Shown here in pieces: positions 16,349 through 24,917 of a stretch of 64,000 nucleotides of DNA. The notes beneath the pieces were generated by a model, which worked only from the letters and a program-made list of their open reading frames with translations, did no database searches and had not been told where the DNA came from. Position numbers and translations under genes: made by a program. Position 1 is the stretch's first letter. Each line of letters begins with the position of its first letter. The stretch comes from Stenotrophomonas maltophilia (lineage in GTDB: Bacteria; Pseudomonadota; Gammaproteobacteria; Xanthomonadales; Xanthomonadaceae): contig NZ_LYVJ01000006.1 in assembly GCF_001676385.1 (NCBI RefSeq), forward strand, positions 124,001 through 188,000. Reading direction: 5' to 3'.

Positions 16349-17224
16349 CTACCCCAGCTCCCCCAGCAACGCCTGCAACCCCGGCAGCCATTGCTTGCCC
16401 GGGTGGCGGACCAGCCACAGGGTGCGCTGCAGGCCAGGCAGCGGGGTTTCGAGCACGCGCAGGCGTCCGAGCGCCAATGGCTCTTCCAGGGCGTGGCGGG
16501 AAAGGCAGGCCAGCCCGAGACCGGCGATGGCGGCCTGCTTGATCGCTTCGGTGTTGCCCAACTGCAGGGCCTGGGCAAAGCCGCTCAAGTGCGGCAGCAG
16601 GGCCTGTTCAACTGCTTCGCGGGTGCCAGAGCCCGGCTCGCGCAGCAGCCAGCGTGCGCCCCGCAGTTGATCCAGCGACCAGCGCGCCGGCGCGTCGGTG
16701 GCGGCCACGATCACCAACGGGTCCTGCTGCCAGGCGGTCACCTGCAGGCCGCGCTCATGGCACGGGCCTTCGATCAGCCCGGCGTCGACTTCCAGGCGCT
16801 GTACCGCAGCGACCACGCCTGCGCTGTTGTCGATGCGCAGGTCGACTTCGGCCTGCGGCGCCTGGCGCAGCAGTTCAGCGATGCGTGCCGGCAGCAGGTA
16901 GTTGCCGATGGTGGTACTGGCCGCGAGTGCCAGCCGCAGCGGCGCGCCCTGCGCCGGATCGCCGCCGGCGGCGAGCTGCCGCTCCAGATCGGTGGCGTTG
17001 ACCAGCAGTGCGCGCGCCGGCTCCAGCAGCGCACGGCCGTGCCCGTTCAGGACCAGGCGGCGGCCGATGCGGTCGAACAGTGGTGTGCCGAAATGGGCCT
17101 CCAGCTCCTGCAGCGCTGCACTGCTGGCCGACTGCGAGAGCGCGATGGCCTGGCCGGCGGCGGTGGTACTCCCGTGATCGGCGATGGCGACGAACACCTG
17201 CAGCTGGCGCAAGGTCAGGCGCAT
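16349..17224 (-). CDS. yeiE: LysR-type regulator YeiE
   Basis: 291 residues. The N-terminal winged helix is MRLTLRQLQVFVAIADHGSTTAAGQAIALSQSASSAALQELEAHFGTPLFDR, and the effector domain carries STTIGNYLLPARIAELL, LIEGPCHERGL and LREPGSGTREAVE. These segments match E. coli YeiE closely, including the divergent position next to yeiH. YeiE is reported to respond to sulfite, so a sulfur-oxyanion signal is plausible. A perfect ATGGGT/ACCCAT inverted repeat between the two genes is the likely operator. The protein should act as a tetramer on that site, controlling yeiH and itself. Confidence 0.88.
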   Translation of the reverse strand: MRLTLRQLQVFVAIADHGSTTAAGQAIALSQSASSAALQELEAHFGTPLFDRIGRRLVLNGHGRALLEPARALLVNATDLERQLAAGGDPAQGAPLRLALAASTTIGNYLLPARIAELLRQAPQAEVDLRIDNSAGVVAAVQRLEVDAGLIEGPCHERGLQVTAWQQDPLVIVAATDAPARWSLDQLRGARWLLREPGSGTREAVEQALLPHLSGFAQALQLGNTEAIKQAAIAGLGLACLSRHALEEPLALGRLRVLETPLPGLQRTLWLVRHPGKQWLPGLQALLGELG

Positions 17225-17240
17225 GACGCTTACCTTCTGG

Positions 17241-17259
17241 ATGGGTAGGTTTCACCCAT
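17241..17259. promoter_or_regulatory. Candidate YeiE operator
   Basis: ATGGGT-AGGTTTC-ACCCAT is a perfect 6-bp inverted repeat with a 7-bp centre, in the 101-bp divergent gap between yeiE and yeiH and 17 bp upstream of yeiE. It has the size and symmetry of a LysR-type site. Assignment is by position and symmetry only. Confidence 0.6.
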
Positions 17260-17325
17260 ATTATTCGTTTTACAGGTCATTGGTCCGAGCGCACGCTTGT
17301 CCTGTCACTCCAGCACAGCCCTGCC

Positions 17326-18405
17326 ATGAACGCCCCCGCTCTCTCCTCCTGGTCCCTGCCCGCCCTGCGCCAACGCTGGCAGCCGCGCCTGCCCGGCCTC
17401 CTGCTGGTCGGCCTGATCGCGGCGGCATCACTCTACCTGGCCGAGCTTCCCTGGCTGCAGGCGCACGGCCTTAGCGCGCTGACCCTGGCCATCGTCGCCG
17501 GCATCGTGGTCGGCAACACCCTCTACCCGCGGCTGGCGCCGCGCAGCGCGGCAGGTGTCGGGTTCTCCAAGCACTGGCTGCTGCGCGCCGGCATCGTGCT
17601 GTACGGCTTGCGCCTGACCTTCCAGGACATCGGCCACGTCGGCGTCAGCGGCATACTGATGGACGTTCTGGTGGTGGCCAGCACGTTCGGCCTGGCCTGC
17701 TGGCTGGGGGTGCGCGTGTTCAGAATGGAACGCGAAGCGGCGATGCTGATCGGCGCCGGCAGCGCGATCTGCGGTGCCGCCGCCGTGATGGCCGCCGAAC
17801 CGGTGGTGCGTGGCCGCACCGCGCAGGTCACCGTGGCGGTGTCGACGGTGGTGGTGTTCGGCACGCTGGCGATGTTCCTGTACCCGGCGCTGTATGCGCT
17901 GGCGCAGTCGCATGGCTGGCTGGCGATGGACGCACGGCAGTATGGCCTGTTCACCGGCGCGACGGTGCACGAAGTGGCGCAGGTGGTGGCCGCGGGCCGC
18001 GCGGTCAACGAAGCAGCGGCCGATACTGCAGTGATCACCAAGATGGTGCGGGTGATGCTGCTGGCACCGTTCCTGGTCGCGCTGTCGCTGTGGCTGGCGC
18101 GCGGCGGCGAGGCCCGCGCGGACGGCAGTCGTGCGCGCATCGTGGTGCCGTGGTTCGCGTTCGGTTTCGTGGCGGTGGCCGGGTTCAACTCGCTGCATCT
18201 GCTGCCGGCCGGCCTGCAGGCGGGGCTGGTGCAGCTGGATACCGTGCTGCTGGCGATGGCGATGGCCGCGCTGGGCCTGACCACCCATGTCTCGGCGCTG
18301 CGCCAGGCGGGCCTGAAGCCGCTGCTGCTGGCCTTGATCCTGTTCGCCTGGCTGCTGTTCGGTGGCCTGGCGATCCACCAGGGTGTGCTGGCGGCGCTGG
18401 GCTGA
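17326..18405 (+). CDS. yeiH: YeiH-family membrane transporter (putative sulfate/sulfite exporter)
   Basis: 359 residues with about 10 membrane segments, the size of the YeiH/UPF0324 family. Recognisable parts are LWLRAGIVLYGLRLTFQDIG-like segment (HWLLRAGIVLYGLRLTFQDI, about residues 84-103), LIGAGSAICGAAAVMAAEPVV (about 141-161) and the FTGATVHEVAQVVAAG motif (about 208-223) with a conserved Thr-Val-His-Glu. The family is annotated as putative sulfate exporters; transport has been little studied. The divergent YeiE regulator supports a link to sulfur oxyanions. Confidence 0.87.
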   Translation: MNAPALSSWSLPALRQRWQPRLPGLLLVGLIAAASLYLAELPWLQAHGLSALTLAIVAGIVVGNTLYPRLAPRSAAGVGFSKHWLLRAGIVLYGLRLTFQDIGHVGVSGILMDVLVVASTFGLACWLGVRVFRMEREAAMLIGAGSAICGAAAVMAAEPVVRGRTAQVTVAVSTVVVFGTLAMFLYPALYALAQSHGWLAMDARQYGLFTGATVHEVAQVVAAGRAVNEAAADTAVITKMVRVMLLAPFLVALSLWLARGGEARADGSRARIVVPWFAFGFVAVAGFNSLHLLPAGLQAGLVQLDTVLLAMAMAALGLTTHVSALRQAGLKPLLLALILFAWLLFGGLAIHQGVLAALG

Positions 18406-18463
18406 GGCAGCGGCGGAAACCGCCGCCGGGCGCGGTCCGCCCACCTTCCTCTACACTGCCCGC

Positions 18464-18736
18464 ATGCCTGACGTCCCTGTCCTCCTGCCGATCCCGTTGC
18501 GCCTGCTGGATGATCGCTACGGGCCGGGCAACGCGGATGAAGCCGAGGACGTCCTGATCGGCATCGTGCAGGCCGTGATGGGCGCGGAGGCGACCTGCTC
18601 TTTCGCTTTCGACACGCGGCACGCCAACCCGTGGTTCCATCGGCTGCTGCTGGAGCCGAAAGCCGGGGCACGGCCGGCCAGCCCGGAGCAGTTGCAGGCG
18701 ATGGCCGCGCGGTTGGTTGCCATCGGGCTGGGCTGA
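18464..18736 (+). CDS. Conserved hypothetical protein
   Basis: 90 residues beginning MPDVPVLLPIPLRLLDDRYG. I do not recognise a family. It is acidic in the first half, has no signal peptide or membrane segment, and contains AVMGAEATCSFAFDTRHANPWFHRLLLEPKAG. The ATG at 18464 is preceded by a short gap of 58 bp after yeiH, and codon usage (G/C in third positions) fits a real gene. dbpA starts 103 bp downstream. It could be a small cytoplasmic protein; no function is proposed. Confidence 0.6.
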   Translation: MPDVPVLLPIPLRLLDDRYGPGNADEAEDVLIGIVQAVMGAEATCSFAFDTRHANPWFHRLLLEPKAGARPASPEQLQAMAARLVAIGLG

Positions 18737-18839
18737 AGAAGCGAAGTCCCGGGGCCGTCCCAGGCTGGCAATGCCCGCGGCAACCGACCGGAATCGTGAA
18801 CGACGGCGGGACCGACGGCGCGCGCAGGTACAATGCGCC

Positions 18840-20216
18840 ATGACCGACTTTTCAACCCTGCCGCTGAGCCCGGCCCTGCAGCCCGGCCTGGACGCCCTCG
18901 GCTATACCACCCTCACTCCCGTGCAGGCACAGAGCCTGCCGGCCATCCTCGATGGCCGCGACGTGATCGCGCAGGCGCCGACCGGCAGCGGCAAGACCGC
19001 CGCTTTCGGCCTGGGCCTGCTGCAGTCCATCGACCCCAGCCTGATCCGCGTGCAGGCGCTGGTACTGTGCCCGACCCGTGAGCTTGCCGACCAGGTCGGC
19101 AAGCAGATCCGCAAGCTGGCCACCGGCATTCCCAACCTGAAGCTGCTGGTGCTGACCGGCGGCGTAGCGCTCGGTCCGCAGCTGGCCTCGCTGGAGGGCC
19201 ATGACCCGCATGTGGTGGTCGGCACGCCCGGCCGCGTGCAGGAACTGGCGCGCAAGCGTGCGCTGAACCTGGGCGCGGTGCGAACGCTGGTCCTGGACGA
19301 AGCCGACCGCATGCTCGACATGGGCTTCGAGGAACCGATCCGCGAGATCGCAGGCCGCACCCACAAGGATCGCCAGAGCCTGTTGTTCTCGGCCACCTTC
19401 CCCGACAGCATCCGTGCCATGGCGCGCGACCTGCTGCGCGAGGCCGTGGAAGTCACCGTGGAAGGCGCCGACCAGGCGCCATCCATCCGCCACCTGTTCT
19501 GCGAGGTTGAGCCCGCCCATCGCCAGAAGGCGCTGGCCGGCCTGCTGCTGAAATACACCCCTGAATCGGCGGTGGTGTTCTGCAACACCCGCAAGGATGT
19601 GGACGAGGTGGCCAACTCGCTGCAACAGTTCGGCTTCTCGGCCCTGGCCCTGCACGGCGATATGGAGCAGCGCGACCGCGAGGAAGTGCTGCTGCGCCTG
19701 GCCAACCGCAGTTGCAACGTGCTGGTGGCCAGCGACGTCGCCGCGCGCGGCCTGGACGTGGAAGCGCTGGCAGCGGTGATCAACTACGAACTGCCCACCG
19801 ACGTGGAGAGCTACCAGCACCGCGTGGGCCGTACCGGCCGTGCCGGTGCCAGCGGCCTGGCGATCAGCCTGGTGGCCGGACGCGAGAAGATCCGCGCCGA
19901 GGCCATCGAAGCCCAACGCGGCGAACCGCTGGACTGGCAGAAGACACCGCTGGCGACCGCGCGTCCGGCCGAGTTGCCGCAGGCGGCAATGCGCACCCTG
20001 CGTATCGACGGCGGCAAGACCGACAAGCTGCGCCCGGGTGACATCCTCGGGGCACTGACCGGCGACGCCGGCCTGTCGGGGAAGTTCATCGGCAGGATCG
20101 CGATTTTCCCGACCCGCTCGTACGTGGCCATCGCCCGGGAGCAGGCGGGCAAGGCCGTGGCAAAGCTGGAAGCCGGCAAGATCAAGGGCCGCCGTTTCCG
20201 TGTGCGGATGATGTAA
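18840..20216 (+). CDS. dbpA: DEAD-box RNA helicase DbpA
   Basis: 458 residues. Helicase motifs are complete: Q motif at LGYTTLTPVQAQ, motif I APTGSGKTAAF (about residues 45-55), Ia PTRELADQV, II DEAD in LVLDEADRMLDMGF, III SAT, then VFCNTRKDVDEV, ARGLDVEAL and HRVGRTGRAG. The C-terminal 75 residues are the DbpA RNA-binding domain (KLRPGDILGALTG...IGRIAIFPTRSYVAIA), which targets hairpin 92 of 23S rRNA during 50S assembly. The start MTDFSTLPLSPALQPGLDALGY is the family start. Confidence 0.93.
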   Translation: MTDFSTLPLSPALQPGLDALGYTTLTPVQAQSLPAILDGRDVIAQAPTGSGKTAAFGLGLLQSIDPSLIRVQALVLCPTRELADQVGKQIRKLATGIPNLKLLVLTGGVALGPQLASLEGHDPHVVVGTPGRVQELARKRALNLGAVRTLVLDEADRMLDMGFEEPIREIAGRTHKDRQSLLFSATFPDSIRAMARDLLREAVEVTVEGADQAPSIRHLFCEVEPAHRQKALAGLLLKYTPESAVVFCNTRKDVDEVANSLQQFGFSALALHGDMEQRDREEVLLRLANRSCNVLVASDVAARGLDVEALAAVINYELPTDVESYQHRVGRTGRAGASGLAISLVAGREKIRAEAIEAQRGEPLDWQKTPLATARPAELPQAAMRTLRIDGGKTDKLRPGDILGALTGDAGLSGKFIGRIAIFPTRSYVAIAREQAGKAVAKLEAGKIKGRRFRVRMM

Positions 20217-20294
20217 GGGCCAAGGTGGCCGCCGGGCATGGCCCGGCGCTACCTGCATGGCGCGTGCGGCGCCCGGCCCTGCCCGGCGACAGGA

Positions 20295-20831
20295 TCAGTA
20301 CACCAGTTCGGCGTGCAGCGGCAGGTCCGCCCCCCAGCGGCTGCGGCCACCCAGGCCAACCAGTTCGACCAGTACACCGGCACCGACCACTTCAACGCCC
20401 AGGCGGCGCACCAGCGACAGTGCGGCGACCAGGGTGCCGCCGGTGGCCAGCACATCGTCGATGATCGCCACGCGGGCGCCGGCCGGCAGTGCATCGGCAT
20501 GAACCTCGATGCAATCACTGCGGTATTCCAGCGTGTACTCCTCGCGCAGCACCTGGCCCGGCAGCTTGCCCGGCTTGCGCACCGGCACGAAGCCCACGCC
20601 CAGCTCCAGCGCCATGGCGGCGCCGAGGATGAAACCACGCGACTCGATGCCGACCACGGCGTCCAGCTTCTGGTCGCGCCAGCGATCGGCCATTGCGGTG
20701 ATGGCACCGCGGAAGTCCTCGCCGTCGGCGAGCAGCGGCATGATGTCCTTGAACAGGATGCCGGGCTTGGGGAAGTCGGCGATGTCGCGCAGGCGCGAGG
20801 CCCACTGCGGAGCGACGATGGCGTCGGTCAT
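20295..20831 (-). CDS. apt: Adenine phosphoribosyltransferase
   Basis: 178 residues. It makes AMP from adenine and PRPP in the cytoplasm (purine salvage). The N-terminal adenine-binding part ([18 protein letters not shown], about residues 16-33), the [30 protein letters not shown] segment and the PRPP loop [17 protein letters not shown] (about residues 124-140) are typical. The start [21 protein letters not shown] at 20831 fits the family; MPPSDSQ at 20858 is a possible longer start. Repeat unit B begins 68 bp upstream, so its promoter lies in or next to that repeat. Confidence 0.93.
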   Translation of the reverse strand: MTDAIVAPQWASRLRDIADFPKPGILFKDIMPLLADGEDFRGAITAMADRWRDQKLDAVVGIESRGFILGAAMALELGVGFVPVRKPGKLPGQVLREEYTLEYRSDCIEVHADALPAGARVAIIDDVLATGGTLVAALSLVRRLGVEVVGAGVLVELVGLGGRSRWGADLPLHAELVY

Positions 20832-20899
20832 GTCACATTGGCTGTCTGATGGCGGCATAGGGTACCTGTTCCGGGCGCCGCCTGCCTGTTGGGGGTACG

Positions 20900-21103
20900 G
20901 CCGGGCAGCGCCCGGCACCTGCAGAGGCTTCAGGCCAAGGCAACAGCAACGGCAACAGCGGGTTTCCTGTGGGATGGCGGGGTGGGCCCGGTTGCGGGAG
21001 ACGCCGTAAACCCGTCCGTGGGGGCTTGGCCGCGGCATCCATGCCGCGGACACTCCCGCAACCGGACCCACCCCGCCTTCGACAGTTTCCTGCGATCTGT
21101 CGG
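20900..21103 (+). repeat. Composite structured repeat, unit B
   Basis: Starts with the palindrome GCCGGGCAGCGCCCGGC, then GCAACAGCAAC hexamers, TTCCTGTGGGAT, and a hairpin with 25-bp arms: left 20976-21000 (begins GGCGGGGTGGGCCCGG), right 21053-21077 (ends CCGGACCCACCCCGCC), one G-T wobble. The loop is ACGCCGTAAACCCGTCCGTG through an inner hairpin GCGGCATCCATGCCGC. It ends with the box TTCGACAG...CTGTCGG. It faces unit C; together they fill the 605-bp gap between apt and selO. Confidence 0.85.
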
Positions 21104-21112
21104 GCAGCTCTT

Positions 21113-21153
21113 GGGGTCAGATCCGTTTTCCGAAGGAAAACGGATCTGACCCC
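21113..21153 (+). terminator. GGGGTCAGATCC hairpin with T-run
   Basis: A perfect 19-bp stem (GGGGTCAGATCCGTTTTCC / matching half, GAA loop) followed by TTTTTTG. It looks like a strong plus-strand intrinsic terminator, but it sits between two repeat units and no plus-strand gene ends here. The same hairpin without the T-run is at 50154-50194. Confidence 0.6.
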
Positions 21154-21183
21154 TTTTTTGTGTATCGATATCTGACAGATTTC

Positions 21184-21229
21184 ATCCACGCATGGCGTGG
21201 ATCTACCGTGTCGACCAAGGCCGACACCT
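21184..21229. repeat. Small hairpin pair between units B and C
   Basis: ATCCACGCATGGCGTGGAT followed by GTGTCGACCAAGGCCGACAC. The same pair lies beside units A, D/E and F. Confidence 0.7.
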
Positions 21230-21230
21230 A

Positions 21231-21424
21231 CCGACAGCCACCGGAATCTGTCAGAGGTGGGGCGGTGTCGGAGTGCGGGGTGTCAGCCGCATGGATGCGG
21301 CTGCCAAGCCTACACGGACGTACTTGCGGCGTCCCCGCACTCCGACACCGCCCCGCCAAACCACGGAATCCGCTTTTGCTCTGGTTTTTGATCTGGCCTC
21401 TGCAGGTGCAGGGCGCAGCCCTGC
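21231..21424 (-). repeat. Composite structured repeat, unit C (inverted)
   Basis: Opposite orientation to unit B. Read on the minus strand: palindrome GCAGGGCTGCGCCCTGC, GAGGCCAGATCAAAAACC, TTCCGTGGTTT, then a hairpin with perfect 22-bp arms (plus-strand 21259-21280 and 21333-21354; core GGTGTCGGAGTGCGGGG), loop ACGCCGCAAGTACGTCCGTG with inner hairpin CAGCCGCATCCATGCGGCTG, and the CTGACAG...CTGTCGG box. The outer palindrome ends 12 bp after the selO stop codon. Confidence 0.85.
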
Positions 21425-21436
21425 CGGAACCGACCC

Positions 21437-23002
21437 TCACGAACTGCAGGACAGCATCGAGCAGCCAGCACGGTTGTCGGCCCAGGCGGGCCGCTTGCCA
21501 GCGTAGTGCTCCAGCCCGGCACGCTCGGTATACGGGTCGCGCAGTACGTCCTGCAGGGCGTGAACACCGCCGAGGTCGCCCTGCTCCGCGCGGTCAATGG
21601 CCTCCTGGGCCAGCCAGTTGCGCAGCACGTACAGCGGGTTGGCCGCAGCCATCTTCCTCACGCGTTCGCTGGCCGAAAGCGGATCGGCATGCACGCGGGC
21701 GGCGTAGTCCTGCAGCCACTGCTGCAACGGGGCCTGCACTGCCTGCCGGCGGCCCTCGTCGTAGTACACCGCGTCCAGCACGCCCACGTCGGGCGCCACG
21801 GGATCAACCCGCATCAGCGCGCGCCAGGCCAGCGTCATGTCCATCGCTCCGTCCTGCATCAGCTGCTGCCAGCGCTGGTAGAGCCGCAGGTCGTCATCGT
21901 CGGCGGCGGCCAGGCCGAGCTTGGCCGCTGCATCGCGGCGCGTGCAGGCCGTGAAGGTGGCCTGGTACGCAGCCAGCCCTGCCCGCAGCGCGGTGGCATC
22001 GGCGAACAGTGGCGACAGCGCCTGCGCCAGCCGGCCCAGGTTCCAGTACGCGACCTGCGGCTGGGTGCCGAAGCGGTAGCGGCGCCCCTGCGCGTCGGTG
22101 GTGTTCGGTGTCCAGTCCGGATCGAAGTCCTCGATCCAGCCATAGGGCCCGTAGTCCAATGTGAGGCCCAGCACGGACAGGTTGTCGGTGTTCATCACGC
22201 CGTGCACGAAGCCGACGCGCATCCAGTGCGCGATCATTTCGGCGGTGCGCACCGCGATCCGCGCGAACCAGTCGCCGTACAGCGCCTCGCCCTGCCCCTC
22301 CAGCTCGGGGAAATCGCGGGCGACGCAGGCGTCGACCAGTTGCTGCAGCAACGCGGTTTCGCCGCGCGACGCGGGCAGCTCGAAGGAACCGAAACGCAGG
22401 AACGACGGCGAGACCCGGCACACGATGGCGCCAGGCTCGGCGCGGGGATGGCCGTCGTAGAACATGTCGCGCACCACGTCCTCGCCGGTGCCGACCAGCG
22501 ACAGTGCGCGCGTGGTCGGTACCCCGAGGTGGTGCATCGCTTCGCTGCACAGGAATTCGCGAATCGACGAACGCAGCACCGCGCGGCCATCGGCGCCACG
22601 CGAGTACGGCGTCGGGCCTGCTCCCTTCAGCTGCAGCTCCCAGTGGCGGCCATCCGGCGCGACCAGCTCGCCCAGCGAAATCGCACGACCATCGCCGAGC
22701 TGGCCGGCCCAGTGGCCAAACTGATGGCCACCGTAGTTGGCCGCCCATGGCTGCATGCCGGCGTAGAGCGCATTGCCGCCGAACACACGGGCGAAGGCTT
22801 CGCTCTCGACCTCGGCCTTGTCGAAGCCAAGCATCGCGGCCATCTCCGGCGACCAGGCCAGCAGGCTCGGCGCCGCTACCGGCGTCGGCATCACCGATGA
22901 CCAGGCGGCACCCAGTACTTCACGGCGGCGCGGGCCGGATTCGTGGTCACCCGGCAAGGCGCGCAGCAAGCGGTTGTCGAATCGGGGGCTGTCGGTATCC
23001 AT
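21437..23002 (-). CDS. selO: Protein adenylyltransferase SelO
   Basis: 521 residues, the usual length for SelO (YdiU). It is a pseudokinase-fold enzyme that transfers AMP to Ser, Thr or Tyr of proteins, linked to oxidative stress. Typical blocks are GHQFGHWAGQLGDGRAISLGE (about residues 94-114), LKGAGPTPYSRGADGRAVLRSSIREFLCSEAMHHLG, DYGPYGWIEDFDPDWTPNTTD and the Cys-containing end SMLSCSS (a Cys as in E. coli, where eukaryotes have Sec). The ATG at 23002 gives MDTDSPRFDNRLLRALPGD, the normal start. The GST gene ends 32 bp upstream on the same strand. Confidence 0.92.
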   Translation of the reverse strand: MDTDSPRFDNRLLRALPGDHESGPRRREVLGAAWSSVMPTPVAAPSLLAWSPEMAAMLGFDKAEVESEAFARVFGGNALYAGMQPWAANYGGHQFGHWAGQLGDGRAISLGELVAPDGRHWELQLKGAGPTPYSRGADGRAVLRSSIREFLCSEAMHHLGVPTTRALSLVGTGEDVVRDMFYDGHPRAEPGAIVCRVSPSFLRFGSFELPASRGETALLQQLVDACVARDFPELEGQGEALYGDWFARIAVRTAEMIAHWMRVGFVHGVMNTDNLSVLGLTLDYGPYGWIEDFDPDWTPNTTDAQGRRYRFGTQPQVAYWNLGRLAQALSPLFADATALRAGLAAYQATFTACTRRDAAAKLGLAAADDDDLRLYQRWQQLMQDGAMDMTLAWRALMRVDPVAPDVGVLDAVYYDEGRRQAVQAPLQQWLQDYAARVHADPLSASERVRKMAAANPLYVLRNWLAQEAIDRAEQGDLGGVHALQDVLRDPYTERAGLEHYAGKRPAWADNRAGCSMLSCSS

Positions 23003-23034
23003 GCCGTGGAAGATGGGGGCGACCGCCACCGGCC

Positions 23035-23724
23035 TCAATTGCCGCTGAGCGCCTGCAGGTGGCCGCCGTGGGCTTCGGCGCGCTGGAAGGCCGGGCGCTC
23101 ACCAATGCGCACAAGGAATCGGCGCAGTGCAGGCTTGTCGTCGAGGCCACCGCCCCGCGCAGCGGCCGCCTGGATCGGAAAGCTCATCTGGATGTCGGCG
23201 GCACTGAAGCGCTCGCCCGCGAACCAAGGGCTCTCGGACAGGCGGCGCTCCATCCATTCCAGGTGCAGGCGTCGCTGCGGCCCGATGAAACCCTGCTCGG
23301 CCTTGTCAGCGATGCGGCGCGCGATCGGACGGGCGAACAATGGCATCGGCGCATTGCGGATGCGGCCCATTACCAAGGTCAGCAGCAGCGGAGGCATCGC
23401 CGAACCTTCGGCATAGTGCAGCCAGTACCGGTAGGCGATGCGCTCGGCACCATCGGCGGGCATTGGTGGCGGGGACAGCTGGCGCTGGCTGTCATAGCGG
23501 TCCGCAAGGTAGTCAAGGATCGCACCGGACTCGGCCAGCACCAGGTCGCCATCCTGCAGTACCGGCGATTTGCCCAGCGGATGCACGCTGCGGAGCGCGG
23601 CGGGTGCCAGCAGCGTCTTCGGGTCGCGCGGATAGCGGCGAAGCTCGTAGTCCAACCCCAGCTCCTCCAGCATCCACAGCACGCGCAGCGAACGGGAGTT
23701 TTCCAGGTGATGGACGATGCGCAT
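23035..23724 (-). CDS. Glutathione S-transferase family protein
   Basis: 229 residues. The N-terminal thioredoxin-fold domain is MRIVHHLENSRSLRVLWMLEELGLDYELRRY (Ser/Arg region near residue 10-14 in the place of the catalytic residue), with the glutathione-binding PLGKSPVLQDGDLVLAESGAILDYLADRY (about residues 49-77). An all-helical C-terminal domain follows with SPWFAGERFSAADIQMSF. It should conjugate or reduce hydrophobic substrates with glutathione in the cytosol; the substrate is unknown. The ATG at 23724 is chosen over 23751 because MRIVHH is the standard start. Likely cotranscribed with selO, 32 bp downstream. Confidence 0.88.
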   Translation of the reverse strand: MRIVHHLENSRSLRVLWMLEELGLDYELRRYPRDPKTLLAPAALRSVHPLGKSPVLQDGDLVLAESGAILDYLADRYDSQRQLSPPPMPADGAERIAYRYWLHYAEGSAMPPLLLTLVMGRIRNAPMPLFARPIARRIADKAEQGFIGPQRRLHLEWMERRLSESPWFAGERFSAADIQMSFPIQAAAARGGGLDDKPALRRFLVRIGERPAFQRAEAHGGHLQALSGN

Positions 23725-23777
23725 GAGGGTGATCCTTGGGAAGGCCCACATCGTACCGCGCGCAGTGCATGCCCTTT

Positions 23778-23835
23778 GTAGAGTCGAGCCATGCTCGACT
23801 GGCTTTGAGAACAGTCGAGCGTGCCTCGACTCTAC
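23778..23835. repeat. SMAG-type palindromic repeat
   Basis: Begins GTAGAGTCGAGCCATGCTCGACT and ends AGTCGAGCGTGCCTCGACTCTAC, nearly identical in layout to the copy at 1991-2064 but with a shorter centre. It lies in the 53-bp-plus gap between the GST start and the cold-shock gene. Confidence 0.85.
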
Positions 23836-23849
23836 AAAAAACAGCGGGC

Positions 23850-23885
23850 AACAAAAAACGCCGGAAGCTTTCGCTTCCGGCGTTC
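23850..23885 (-). terminator. Rho-independent terminator of the cold-shock gene
   Basis: On the minus strand AACGCCGGAAGC-GAAA-GCTTCCGGCGTT is followed by TTTTGTTG. It begins about 25 bp after the cold-shock stop codon. Confidence 0.85.
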
Positions 23886-23910
23886 TGGCTACCCAGCGGT
23901 AGCAGACGGA

Positions 23911-24120
23911 TCAGACCGCCTGCACCTGGTCAGCCTGCATACCCTTCTGGCCCTGGACGGCGATGAAGGTGACCTTCTGGCCTTCCTGCAGGGTCTTGAA
24001 GCCGGTGCCCTGGATGGCACGGAAGTGCACAAACAGGTCCGGGCCGCTTTCCGGGGTGATGAAGCCGAAGCCCTTGGCGTCGTTGAACCACTTGACGGTG
24101 CCGGTCTGACGATCAGACAT
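23911..24120 (-). CDS. Cold-shock protein, CspA family
   Basis: 69 residues making one OB-fold cold-shock domain. RNP-1 KGFGFITPE (about residues 16-24) and RNP-2 LFVHFRAIQ (about 29-37) are present, though RNP-2 reads VHFRAI instead of the common VHFSAI. It binds single-stranded RNA and DNA as an RNA chaperone. The start codon is preceded by AGGAGTTAGTAAA, a good ribosome site. The 302-bp gap 24121-24422 holds its leader, probably long as in cold-shock mRNAs, and the upstream region of the divergent YaiI gene; I found no further gene in it. Confidence 0.93.
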   Translation of the reverse strand: MSDRQTGTVKWFNDAKGFGFITPESGPDLFVHFRAIQGTGFKTLQEGQKVTFIAVQGQKGMQADQVQAV

Positions 24121-24422
24121 TTTACTAACTCCTGAAACACATGTTGAAAAAAATCGCAGCCACCGGGTATCGGGGCCGAGACTGAGTTGCAGGCGTTGGT
24201 AAAGCGGATCGATGAGCGGATCGTGAGATCAACTGCACCAGGCCACGATTCACGGTGACCCTAGCAAACACAGTGGCTCGCACGATACGCGGGTTTTCGG
24301 CAAAAAGCGATAGCCCGGACGTTCATGGACACGCCCCGCCCGCTAGGCGGGACAAGGGCTGGCAGCAGGTTGGGGCTAACCCCGAGCCCCCATTCAGGTT
24401 TTTCCTACCCTAGACTGGGTGA

Positions 24423-24911
24423 ATGACTGAAGCTGAAACCCACGCTGAACCCGCCCTCCCCCGTATCTGGGTAGACGCGGATGCCTGCCCCACCGTCATT
24501 CGCGACATCCTGTTCCGAGCCGCTGAACGGGTCGGGATCGAGCTGACCCTGGTCGCCAACCAGTGGATCCGCACCCCGCCTTCGCGCTGGCTGCGCTCGA
24601 TCCAAGTGCCGCAGGGCCTGGACGTGGCCGACAGTGCCATCGTCGCGCGGGTAACCGCCGGCGATCTGGTGGTCACCCAGGACATCCCGCTGGCCGCACT
24701 GGTGCTGCAGAAAAAAGCAGTCGCTCTGAACCCGCGCGGGCAGCTGTACACCCCCGACAACATGGCCGAGCGGCTGTCGATGCGCAATTTCATGGAAGAA
24801 CTGCGCGGCGCCGGTGTGCAGACCGGAGGCCCACCACCGCTCGGCCCGCGCGACCGGCAGCTGTTTGCCGCAGAGCTGGACCGCTGGCTGGCCCGGCGTC
24901 CGCCCCAGTGA
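24423..24911 (+). CDS. YaiI/YqxD family protein (UPF0178)
   Basis: 162 residues. The conserved start [23 protein letters not shown] (about residues 14-36), [25 protein letters not shown] (about 67-91) and [27 protein letters not shown] are family hallmarks. The Asp pattern (DADACP and TQDIPLA) resembles PIN/NYN-type nuclease folds, so a metal-dependent nuclease activity is plausible, but the biological role is unknown. It stands alone and converges with the pseudouridine synthase; their stop codons are only 6 bp apart, with no obvious terminator. Confidence 0.9.
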   Translation: MTEAETHAEPALPRIWVDADACPTVIRDILFRAAERVGIELTLVANQWIRTPPSRWLRSIQVPQGLDVADSAIVARVTAGDLVVTQDIPLAALVLQKKAVALNPRGQLYTPDNMAERLSMRNFMEELRGAGVQTGGPPPLGPRDRQLFAAELDRWLARRPPQ

Positions 24912-24917
24912 GTGTCC

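Noticed and set aside
20832..21436. Retron or group II intron-like element, suggested by the strong folding
   Set aside because: No reverse transcriptase gene is in the window and no intron domain V/VI signature was seen; the structure is explained by paired palindromic units.
24121..24422. Small gene in the gap between the cold-shock gene and the YaiI-family gene
   Set aside because: No open frame with a ribosome site and plausible composition; it is best read as a long cold-shock leader and promoter region.
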